From NCBI GenBank assembly GCA_964640085.1, contig CAZXFA010000016.1:1-64000 (forward strand): DNA of 64,000 nucleotides. The letters run 5' to 3'. The notes below the pieces were generated by a model. That model was given only the letters and a program-made list of their open reading frames with translations, made no database searches and was not told the origin of the DNA. A program made the translations under genes and the position numbers. This stretch comes from CAZXFA01 sp964640085 (GTDB taxonomy: Bacteria; Actinomycetota; UBA4738; HRBIN12). Positions 49,942-57,792 of the stretch are shown here, in pieces; the stretch's first letter is position 1, and each line of letters opens with the position of its first letter.

Positions 49942-51258
49942 TCACGCGCCCCCGAACGGATGCTCGGCGATCGCGTCCATCCTGACCCACAGGCGCTCGG
50001 CGGTCTCCCGGGCCCGCGCACGCAGGTCCGCCTCGTCCGCTCGGGTCAGGCGACGGTCGCGCACCACGATGTCGCCGGCGACCATCACGTCGCGCACGTG
50101 CCGCGCGTCCAGCCCGAACACCCAGTGTCCGCCCAGGTTCTCCGAGGTGACCGGCGTGGGCGGGTCGTACGCCAGCACCACGAGGTCGGCGGGAGCGCCG
50201 GGCTCGATCCGACCGAGCAGCGGCTCATCGAACAGGCGCCCGGCGAACGCCGCCCCGGCGGCCAGCCGGCCGAGCACCCACGCCGGATCGATCGACGGAT
50301 CGTCCTCGCGCCCCCGCCAGTGGGCGGCACTCGACTCGGCGAACAGGTCCCCGTCGATCCCGTCGGTGCCGAACGCGACGCGGTCGCCGAGCGCCGCGAC
50401 CGGGGCGCGGCCGACGCGGTTGTTCATGTTCGAGCGCGCGTTGTGCGCGACCCACGCCCCGCTCCGCCGGATCAGGTCGATCTCGCGCTCGTCCACGTGC
50501 ACGCAGTGGGCCAGCAGGGCCCGGTCGGTGAGGGCCCCCGCGTCCGACAGCCGCTCGACCACGCGCCTGCCGAACCGGGCCACGCTGTCGCGCTCGTCCG
50601 CCGCGTCCTCGGCGACGTGGATGTGGATCCCGGTCGCGAGCTCGCCCGCGACCTCCACGCATCCGGCCAGGGTCTCCTCGGACAGGGTGAACGAGGCATG
50701 GGCGCCCACCATCGGGCGCGAGCGCGAGCCGGTCGCCTTGGCGAACCTCCGGTGCTCGTCGATCCCGGCCGCTGCCCGTTCGGGGCCGTCGCGATCGGTG
50801 ACCTCGTAGCAGAGCACCGAGCGGGCGCCGAGCGACCCAAGGGCGTCGGCGACCCCTTCGAGCGAACCTTCGATCGCGTCGGGCGAGGCATGGTGGTCGA
50901 CGATCGTCGTCGTGCCGGCCAGGAGCGCGTCGGCCCCGCCGGCCCAGGCCGAGAGCCAGACCGCGTCGGCCTCGAGCGCACGGTCCAGCCGCCACCACAC
51001 CCGGCGGAGGATCTCGACGAAGTCCGAGGGCGGCGCCAGCCGGTACGGCATCCCGCGGGCGAGCGCCGAGTACAGGTGATGGTGGATGCACACGTTCCCC
51101 GGGATCAGCAGGCATCCCTCGCACTCGAGCCGCTCGTCGCCCGTCCCGTCGGGCCCGACGCGGGCGACCCGGCCCTCCTCCACCACGAGGTCCGCCGCGA
51201 CCACGGCGGGAGGGTCGAGCGAGGTCACGACCCTCCCCCCCGCCAGGACGAGCGCCAT
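49942..51258 (-). CDS. ssnA: SsnA-type amidohydrolase
   Basis: A 438-residue amidohydrolase matching E. coli SsnA across its length: VCIHHHLYSALARGMPY, WWRLDRALEADAVWLSAWAGG, VDHHASPDAIEGSLEGVADAL, GAHASFTLSEETLAG, HIHVAEDAADE, LAHCVHVDE and VAHNARSNMNNRVGRAP, then FGTDGIDGDLF. SsnA belongs to the purine cluster of E. coli with XdhD and YgfK; its substrate is not settled. It follows the fused molybdenum hydroxylase by three bases. Start is ATG at 51258. Confidence 0.9.
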   Translation of the reverse strand: MALVLAGGRVVTSLDPPAVVAADLVVEEGRVARVGPDGTGDERLECEGCLLIPGNVCIHHHLYSALARGMPYRLAPPSDFVEILRRVWWRLDRALEADAVWLSAWAGGADALLAGTTTIVDHHASPDAIEGSLEGVADALGSLGARSVLCYEVTDRDGPERAAAGIDEHRRFAKATGSRSRPMVGAHASFTLSEETLAGCVEVAGELATGIHIHVAEDAADERDSVARFGRRVVERLSDAGALTDRALLAHCVHVDEREIDLIRRSGAWVAHNARSNMNNRVGRAPVAALGDRVAFGTDGIDGDLFAESSAAHWRGREDDPSIDPAWVLGRLAAGAAFAGRLFDEPLLGRIEPGAPADLVVLAYDPPTPVTSENLGGHWVFGLDARHVRDVMVAGDIVVRDRRLTRADEADLRARARETAERLWVRMDAIAEHPFGGA

Positions 51259-51261
51259 GGG

Positions 51262-53868
51262 CTACCGCTCCCGCCCTGCCGCGGCGAGCTTCGGGAAGGC
51301 GTGGAGCGCGGCGGCGCTGTCCCGCATCGGCAGCCGATCGCGCCACCGCCCGTCGAACGCTCTGAGCGCGCCGGCGCAGGCGGCGGCAGTCGGGACCAGG
51401 CCGATCTCGCCGACGCCCTTCGCGCCGTACGGGCCCTCGGGCTGGGGGACCTCCACGAGCACGCACTCGACCTCCGGCATCCGTTGGGCCGGGACGATGC
51501 CGAGGGACTTCAACGTCTCGGTGGTCGGAATCCCGTCCTCCACCACGTACTCCTCGGTGAGCGCGAACCCCAGACCCATGTGCACCGCGCCCTCGATCTG
51601 CCCCTCGAGCAGCGTCGGGTTGATCGCCCTGCCGACGTCGTGAGCGGCGATCACCTTCTCGACGCGCCCCTCCTGGTCCAGGGTCACGACCTGCACCGCC
51701 CACCCGTAGGCGAAGTGCGTGACGGGTCGCTCGTCGTCCTGGCCGGGCTTGTTGGTCCAGTCCACCACGACCTCGCCGAAGAACTCCCGCCCCGCCAGGT
51801 CCTGGAGGGTGCCGCCGTCGAGCTCCGCCCTCAGCTTGCCCGCGGCCTGCTGGATCGCCCGGCCGCCGAGCACCGTCGAGCGCGAGGCCGTGGTCTGGCC
51901 GGTGTCGAGCTCGCGCATCGTGTCCACGACCACGCGGAGCCGCTCGAACCCGATCCCGAGCTCCTCGCAGGCGATCTGCGCGAGGACCGTGTTCACCCCC
52001 TGACCCATCTCGGTCCACGAGTGGAACAGCGTCACGGATCCGTCCGGCTCGGGTCGCAGGATCGCGCGGCCGTACTCCGTGAGCCCGTTGCCGATCCCGG
52101 TGTTCTTCACGCCGCACCCGATCCCCGCGTACCGCGCACCCCGGTAGGCGTCCCGGACGGCCTCCAGGCAGGCCTTGATGCCGACCCCCTCCCCGAGCAC
52201 CTGCCCGGTCCCGAACCGGTCGCCGACCTCGAGCGCGTTCCGCCACCGGATCTCCCAGGGATCGATGCCCACGCGCTCGGCCAGTCGGTCCAGCATCCCG
52301 TCGACCGCGAACGCCACCTGGTTCACGCCGAACCCCCGCATCGCGCCGCAGGGCGGGTTGTTCGTGTAGACGGCGGTGGCCTCCACGTCCACGGCCTCGA
52401 ACCGGTACGGCCCGCAGGCGTGGCCGGCGGCCCGCTCGAGCACCTTGTCGCCGACGCTCGCGTACGCGCCCGTGTCCCCGACGATCCGCGCCCGGATCGC
52501 GGTCAGCCGCCCCTCGGCGTCGCAGCCCACCGTGTAGGTCATCGTGAGCGGGTGGCGCTTGGGGTGGAACCGCAGGCTCTCGGCCCGCGACAACGTGAGG
52601 AGCACCGGCCTTCCCGTCTTCACCGCCCCAAGCGCGGCATGGCACTGGACGTTCAGGTCCTCCTTGGCCCCGAACGCCCCGCCGTTGGCCACCTGGGTGA
52701 CCCGGACCCGCTCCTCGGGCCATCCGAGGAACGAGGCGATCTGCGTGCGGTCCTCCCACACCCCCTGACCCTGCGAGGAGACGTGGATCGAGCCGTCCTC
52801 CTCGGGCACCGCGAGCGCCGACTCCGGCTCCAGGAACGCGTGCTCGATGAACTGGGTGCGGAACGTCTCGGTCAGGACGTGTGCCGAGCGCTCCAGCAGG
52901 TCGTCCACCGCACCGCGCCGCACGACCGAGAGTGAGAGCACGTTGTCCTCTCGCCCCTCGTGGACCCGGGACGCGTCCGCCGAAAGCGCCTCGAACGGAT
53001 CGGTGACCGGCTCGAGCACCTCGTACCCCACGTCGACGAGCCCGGCCGCCTCGCGGGCGGCGTGGCGCGTCTCGGCGACGACCACGGCGAGCACGTCGCC
53101 CACGTAGGCCGTCGTCTCGCCCTCGGCCACGAGCTGGCGCCAGTCCCGCGTGATCACGCCCTGGGTCCGCTCCCCCGGCACGTCGGTCGCGGTCAGCACC
53201 GCGACGACGCCGGGATGGCGCTGCGCCGGCGCGGGGTCGATCCGCGTCACCCTCGCCCGGGTGTGGTCGGCGAACCGGAGGGCCCCGTGGAGCATGCCGG
53301 GCGCCGACAGGTCGTTCACGTACGGCTTGTCGCCCAGCGCGAGCTCCCGTCCCTGGTACCGACCCGTGCGCGAGCCGACGCGTCCGGTGAGGTCCGGCTC
53401 CGGGATCGGCCGTCCGGCCCGGGACCCGGCCACCAGCTCGATCGCGTCGACGATCTTCACGTACCCGGTGCAACGGCACAGGTTCCCGGCCAGGGCCTTC
53501 GCGACGTCCTCGCGCGAGGGCGCCGGGTCCTTCGCGAGCAGGCCCTCGGCCTTCATCAGGATCCCCGGCGAGCAGAACCCGCACTGCGAGGCACCCGAGG
53601 CGACGAACGCGTCCGCCCACCGTTCGCGCTCCTCCTGCGCGAGCCCCTCCTGGGTCACCACGGCCCGTCCGGCCGCGCGCTCGGCCTTCTGCGCGCAGGA
53701 GACGACGGCCTTGCCGTCCACCAGCACGGTGCAGGCCCCGCACGACCCCTCGGGGGCGCACCCGTCCTTGACCGAGGTGATGCCGAGCTGCTCGCGCAGC
53801 AGCTCGAGCAGGCTCGACCCCGGCCCGGGCTCCACGGACACCGGTTGGCCGTTCAGCGTGAGGTCCAT
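51262..53868 (-). CDS. fused 2Fe-2S/molybdenum hydroxylase (XdhD-like)
   Basis: An 868-residue single-chain enzyme: residues about 1-155 hold the two 2Fe-2S clusters (GCAPEGSCGACTVLVDGKAVVSC and SQCGFCSPGIL plus AGNLCRCTGYVKI). From about 165 is the Mo domain, with VNGGAFGAKEDLNVQCHAAL, YTNNPPCGAMRGFG, SWTEMGQGVNTVLAQIACEELG and the catalytic-glutamate end GPYGAKGVGEIGLVPTAAA. The fusion is that of E. coli XdhD and selenium-dependent xanthine dehydrogenases; XdhD works with YgfK, which is not seen here. The FAD partner may be shared with the three-subunit XDH. Start is ATG; no UGA-selenocysteine is evident. Confidence 0.92.
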   Translation of the reverse strand: MDLTLNGQPVSVEPGPGSSLLELLREQLGITSVKDGCAPEGSCGACTVLVDGKAVVSCAQKAERAAGRAVVTQEGLAQEERERWADAFVASGASQCGFCSPGILMKAEGLLAKDPAPSREDVAKALAGNLCRCTGYVKIVDAIELVAGSRAGRPIPEPDLTGRVGSRTGRYQGRELALGDKPYVNDLSAPGMLHGALRFADHTRARVTRIDPAPAQRHPGVVAVLTATDVPGERTQGVITRDWRQLVAEGETTAYVGDVLAVVVAETRHAAREAAGLVDVGYEVLEPVTDPFEALSADASRVHEGREDNVLSLSVVRRGAVDDLLERSAHVLTETFRTQFIEHAFLEPESALAVPEEDGSIHVSSQGQGVWEDRTQIASFLGWPEERVRVTQVANGGAFGAKEDLNVQCHAALGAVKTGRPVLLTLSRAESLRFHPKRHPLTMTYTVGCDAEGRLTAIRARIVGDTGAYASVGDKVLERAAGHACGPYRFEAVDVEATAVYTNNPPCGAMRGFGVNQVAFAVDGMLDRLAERVGIDPWEIRWRNALEVGDRFGTGQVLGEGVGIKACLEAVRDAYRGARYAGIGCGVKNTGIGNGLTEYGRAILRPEPDGSVTLFHSWTEMGQGVNTVLAQIACEELGIGFERLRVVVDTMRELDTGQTTASRSTVLGGRAIQQAAGKLRAELDGGTLQDLAGREFFGEVVVDWTNKPGQDDERPVTHFAYGWAVQVVTLDQEGRVEKVIAAHDVGRAINPTLLEGQIEGAVHMGLGFALTEEYVVEDGIPTTETLKSLGIVPAQRMPEVECVLVEVPQPEGPYGAKGVGEIGLVPTAAACAGALRAFDGRWRDRLPMRDSAAALHAFPKLAAAGRER

Positions 53869-53892
53869 CGTGACCCCACCCCCTCTCCGTGC

Positions 53893-54846
53893 CTACTCCA
53901 CGGCGCCGAGCACCAGCGAGAGCAACGCCATGCGCATCACGACACCGTTGAACGCCTCCACCCAGTACCGCGCATGCCGCGTCGCGTCGACCTCCACGGG
54001 CAGCTCGTCCATCCGGGGCAGCGAGTGGAGGACGATCGCGTCGGGCTTCGCCTTCTCACGGAGCAGCTCCCGCGTGACCCGGTACTCGGCGGGCGTGGTC
54101 GGCAGCTTGCCGGCGCGCTCGTCGCGGCCCTTCGTGTAGTCCGCCTGCACCACCGGCTCCATGTAGATCACGTCGCAGTCGGCGACCACCTTCTCCACGG
54201 ACTCGGCCTCGATGTACCGGACGTTCCGCTCGTCGAGCTCGGTCTTGAACTCGGGCAGCAGCGACATCTCGGGCGGGCCGACCACGTAGGAGACGACGTC
54301 GAACTGGCTGAACGCGTACAGGATCGAGTGCATCGTGCGCATCCGCATGTCCCCGACCAGCAGGAAGTTCAGCCCGTCGAGGCGGCCGAGCTCCTTCCAC
54401 GTGGTGTAGAGGTCGGTGAGCACCTGGGTGGGGTGCTCCCCCCAACCATCGCCGCAGTTGATGATGGGCACCGAGGCCCACCGGGCGGCTTCGGCGGGCG
54501 CGCCCTGCTCGAAGTGCCGCATCGCGATCACGTCCGCGTAGAACTCCAGCATGTGGACCGTGTCCTTGATCGACTCCTGGTAGAAGTCGCCCGCCCGCGT
54601 CATCTTGGCGTCGGAGAACCCGAGCACGTGGCCGCCCAGGCGGTGCATCGCGGCCTCGGTGGCCATCCGGGTCCGGGTGCTCGGCTGGTAGAAGGCGGTC
54701 AGCAGGGTCTTGTCCCTCAGCAGGTCGGCGTTGCGGCGTGCCTTCGCGATCGGCGCCATCCGGTCGCAGACCTCGAACACGTGGAAGAACTCCCCGCGCT
54801 CGAACTCCTTGAGCGACAGGATGTCCCGTCCGGCGAAGCTCCTCAT
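53893..54846 (-). CDS. aspartate-carbamoyltransferase-like enzyme, paralogue of YgeW
   Basis: A 317-residue carbamoyltransferase. TAFYQPSTRTRMATEAAMHRLGG carries the phosphate-binding motif (Ser56-Arg60), IINCGDGWGEHPTQVLTDLYT the carbamoyl site, and the C-terminal IVLHSLPRMDELPVEVDATRHA the HSLPR/E motif of PyrB. The FLLVGDMRMRTMHSILYAFSQFDV segment is PyrB-like too. Its place away from pyrimidine genes, next to XdhD-like and PLP genes, argues for a catabolic or ureido substrate and not pyrimidine synthesis. Start is ATG. Confidence 0.85.
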   Translation of the reverse strand: MRSFAGRDILSLKEFERGEFFHVFEVCDRMAPIAKARRNADLLRDKTLLTAFYQPSTRTRMATEAAMHRLGGHVLGFSDAKMTRAGDFYQESIKDTVHMLEFYADVIAMRHFEQGAPAEAARWASVPIINCGDGWGEHPTQVLTDLYTTWKELGRLDGLNFLLVGDMRMRTMHSILYAFSQFDVVSYVVGPPEMSLLPEFKTELDERNVRYIEAESVEKVVADCDVIYMEPVVQADYTKGRDERAGKLPTTPAEYRVTRELLREKAKPDAIVLHSLPRMDELPVEVDATRHARYWVEAFNGVVMRMALLSLVLGAVE

Positions 54847-54909
54847 GGTTCCCTCCTTCTCGGGGCCTCCCGCTTCGCTGCTTGAGGCCCTGCCATCCTT
54901 CTCTTCCTC

Positions 54910-56253
54910 TCAGCTCCGGCGCACACCGGTGAACAGGACCCCCACCCGCTCGTCCGGCCGCAGCCCGCCGCGGCGAGACAGTTCCAGCAGCCCGGCCAAC
55001 CCGGCCGAGCCCGTGGGATCGACGTCGATCCCGGTCGCGTCGCGCGCGAGCTCGTTGGCCTCGACCAAGGCCTCCTCGTCGACCAGGACCGGGGAGCCGT
55101 CCGTGGCCAGCATGCCGGCCACGACCGCGGCCCAGTCGTACGTCTCGTCGTCCAGGATCCCGGTGGCAACGCTCCGGGGCTCCTCCTCCCAGGGCCACAT
55201 CACCTCGGAACGGTGGGTCCGCGCCCACGTCATCGCCTCGACCGCGCCCTGCGGCGTCACCTCGTATCCGACGCGTTGCCGCACGCGACGGTAGGCGCGC
55301 TCGAGCGGATGCGCGTTCCGCGTCTGCACCGCGTCGATCCGCGGGAGCCGCTCGGGCGCCTCCAGCAGCGCCGCGTCCTCGAAGGCCCGGACGCACGCGC
55401 TCGCCAGCGCGCCGCCCCCCACCTGGACCACAAGACGGTCGAGCGCCTCCCCCTCCCGCGCGAGCTGCGTGACGAGCTCGTACCCCAGCGTCTGCCCGCC
55501 CTCGATCGTGAGCCCGTTGTCCGGACCCTGGCAGGTGAACGGGATCGCGCCGTCGGCGATCGCCCGACGGAGCGCGTGGTAGGTCGGGTCGCCCGGGACG
55601 CCCTCCTCACGCTCGCGCACGTCGATCGTGGCGCCCAGGTCCCGGAGCCGGCGGAGGACCGCTTCGTCGGCCCAGGTGGGCACGAACACCCGGAGCGGTC
55701 GACCCGCTGCGCGGGCCACCACGGCGGCGGCCAGCGCCGCGTTCCCGCACGAGGCGATCGCGAGCTCGCGTCCATCGGCCGGCGCGAGCCCGGCCTGCTC
55801 CACCACCAGGAGGTGGACCATCAGCCCCATCAGGTGCCGCGCCTTGTGCGAGCCCGACACGTTGGTCGTCTCGTCCTTGATCCAGACCCGGCATCCCAGA
55901 CGCACGGAGAGGGCGTCGTTGGGCGCGAACGGCGTCCGGACGAACCCCCGCCCGTCCACCTCCATGATCGCCTTGTCGAGCTGCTCCACAAGTTGCACGT
56001 GGCCCTCGTCGCTCATCCCGCGGTCGCGCCCGAGGTGATACGCGTGGAACAGCTCGCGGTACCCGATGAACGGGTTCGGCTCCTCGTCGTCGATCGGCGG
56101 GAAGGACACGTGCGTCGGGTCGAGCTCCCGCGCCATCACGTGGTCGACGTCGTCGCCACCGGCGTTGGCGCACCGGAACGGGTACGGCTCGCCGTCGGGG
56201 GCTCGCCAGCCGCACCCGGCGCAGACCACGAGGGTGGCGGGCCCGCCCGTCAC
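54910..56253 (-). CDS. threonine-synthase-like PLP enzyme with N-terminal zinc-ribbon
   Basis: A 447-residue fold-type-II PLP enzyme. An N-terminal Cys-rich ribbon (CAGCGWRAP, then FRCANAG and DDVDHVM) precedes the catalytic domain. The PLP lysine is Lys137 in NVSGSHKARHLMG; the phosphate loop is AIASCGNAALAAAV, and VVQVGGGALASA is the Gly-rich motif. Reactions of this branch include threonine synthase and ammonia- or carbamoyl-releasing beta-eliminations. Its ATG overlaps the next PLP gene's stop (ATGA), so the two are translated together and probably work in one step or in series. Substrate unknown. Confidence 0.8.
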   Translation of the reverse strand: MTGGPATLVVCAGCGWRAPDGEPYPFRCANAGGDDVDHVMARELDPTHVSFPPIDDEEPNPFIGYRELFHAYHLGRDRGMSDEGHVQLVEQLDKAIMEVDGRGFVRTPFAPNDALSVRLGCRVWIKDETTNVSGSHKARHLMGLMVHLLVVEQAGLAPADGRELAIASCGNAALAAAVVARAAGRPLRVFVPTWADEAVLRRLRDLGATIDVREREEGVPGDPTYHALRRAIADGAIPFTCQGPDNGLTIEGGQTLGYELVTQLAREGEALDRLVVQVGGGALASACVRAFEDAALLEAPERLPRIDAVQTRNAHPLERAYRRVRQRVGYEVTPQGAVEAMTWARTHRSEVMWPWEEEPRSVATGILDDETYDWAAVVAGMLATDGSPVLVDEEALVEANELARDATGIDVDPTGSAGLAGLLELSRRGGLRPDERVGVLFTGVRRS

Positions 56254-57743
56254 TCAGCCTCCTGCCCCGTCCGAGCGTTGAACGCCCGGATCGCGTCGTC
56301 CCAGGCCGGGATCAGGTCCACGAGACCGCGCCAGAACGCGGGGTCGCGTCGAGCCACGAAGTCCTCGATGGTCACTCCCTGCTGCTCCACCCACGTGTAG
56401 TACCCGAGGTTGAAGATCCGCTCCCCATCCTCCCGCGTGAGCTCCAGCATGTCGTCGGTCCCCTGCGCCTCGAGCGACCGGCCGAACGTCTCGGCCGCCT
56501 CCACCCGCCCGAACCCTCCCCTGAAGTCCCGGGAGAGGACCTTGTCGACCTCGGTCCGGTACATCGCCGCGCCGTCCGTGGCCACCGTGACGATCGCGTC
56601 CTCGGGACCCATGCCGAAGAGCTTGGCCACCTTGATCGACGCCAGGACGTTGCAGATGCTCGACAGGCCGAACGCATCGAGGGCGGCGATCGTCCGCTCG
56701 GGGATGCCGCGGTCAGCCAGGTACCTGCGTCCCGCGTCCGTGTTGAACAGCACGTTCAGCCGGTCGGTGTCGCGATCGCTCACGTCCGCCACCACGTCCG
56801 TGTTCATCACGTTGTGGATCAGCGGCACGTGCTTGTCCCCGATCCCCTGGATGTTGTGCTCGCCGAACCCGTTGCGCAGCAGCGTCGGGCACTCGAGCGC
56901 CTCCGCCGCCACGATCAGCGATCCGAAGCGGTCCTTCAGATGGTCGCCGGCCCCGATCGTCCCCGCCGACCCCGTGGCGGAGACGAACGCGCGCAGCCGC
57001 AGCCCAGGCTCCCGCTCCAGCACGGCCTCCATCACGCGCTCGAGCGCGGCCCCGGTGACGAACCGATGCACCAGGTGGTTCGGGTACTCGGAGAACTGGT
57101 TCAGGATCACGTTCGCCGGGTCCCGGGCGAGCACCTTGCACTCGTCGTAGATCTCCTTGACGTTGGACTCGACGCCCGGGGTCCGGATGATGTCGGCGGG
57201 ATCGGCCACCCAGCGCTCGAGCCACTCGAACCGTTCGCGGCTCATCCCCTCGGGCAGAACGGCCACGCCCCGACAGCCCATGATCCGGCTGATCGCCACC
57301 CCTCCACGGCAGTAGTTGCCCGTCGACGGCCAGACCGCTCGATGGGTCGTCGGGTCGAACCCCCCCGTGACCACCCGCTCGACCAGGCAGGCGTAGGCCG
57401 CGAGCACCTTGTGTGCACCGATCATCGGGAAGCGGTCGCCGAGCGCCACCACGATCGGAGCCTGGACCCCCGTGAGCTCGGAAGGCAGGACCACGTGCTC
57501 GGGCACGTCGACCGTCGAGCGTCGGTCGGCGCCGTTGAACCAGTGGACGCGGAACAGGTTCCGGGGGTCCGGGGCATCGGGGTCGACCCCCGCAAGCGCT
57601 TCGCGGATCCGCTCCGGGATCTTCGTCGGATCGGCCAGTTGCTCGAACGTGGGCAGCGCGATGCCCGCCTCTCGGAACCGGCCCACGGTCCGTTCGTCGA
57701 CGGAGGCGGCCGTTCCCACCAGCTCCGGACCCGAACGTTGCAT
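56250..57743 (-). CDS. fold-type-II PLP-dependent lyase/synthase family protein
   Basis: A 497-residue PLP enzyme. Lys112 lies in MIGAHKVLAAYACLVERV, and RAVWPSTGNYCRGGVAIS and FVSATGSAGTIGAGDHLKDR are the phosphate-binding and Gly-rich loops, as in cysteine synthase relatives. Its C-terminal half (about 320-497) is longer than in cysteine synthase and includes LSSICNVLASIKVAKLFGMGPEDAIVTVATDG. It heads the minus-strand cluster, with a TATGAT box 15 bases before its ATG. It might take the place of the diaminopropionate ammonia-lyase of E. coli YgeX, but shares no obvious local match. Confidence 0.75.
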   Translation of the reverse strand: MQRSGPELVGTAASVDERTVGRFREAGIALPTFEQLADPTKIPERIREALAGVDPDAPDPRNLFRVHWFNGADRRSTVDVPEHVVLPSELTGVQAPIVVALGDRFPMIGAHKVLAAYACLVERVVTGGFDPTTHRAVWPSTGNYCRGGVAISRIMGCRGVAVLPEGMSRERFEWLERWVADPADIIRTPGVESNVKEIYDECKVLARDPANVILNQFSEYPNHLVHRFVTGAALERVMEAVLEREPGLRLRAFVSATGSAGTIGAGDHLKDRFGSLIVAAEALECPTLLRNGFGEHNIQGIGDKHVPLIHNVMNTDVVADVSDRDTDRLNVLFNTDAGRRYLADRGIPERTIAALDAFGLSSICNVLASIKVAKLFGMGPEDAIVTVATDGAAMYRTEVDKVLSRDFRGGFGRVEAAETFGRSLEAQGTDDMLELTREDGERIFNLGYYTWVEQQGVTIEDFVARRDPAFWRGLVDLIPAWDDAIRAFNARTGQEAE

Positions 57744-57758
57744 CCCCACTCGTCTGGA

Positions 57759-57764
57759 ATCATA
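57759..57764 (-). promoter_or_regulatory. candidate -10 box at the head of the catabolic operon
   Basis: TATGAT on the minus strand, 15 bases before the PLP-enzyme ATG, in the 49-base gap between it and the divergent hydantoinase. A promoter for the hydantoinase probably lies in the same gap but was not clear. Confidence 0.35.
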
Positions 57765-57792
57765 GGCATCACCGGGAACCGGAGGTCGGCGG

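Noticed and set aside
49894..52935. 1013-codon plus-strand frame
   Set aside because: Antisense of ssnA and the fused molybdenum hydroxylase; no recognisable domains.
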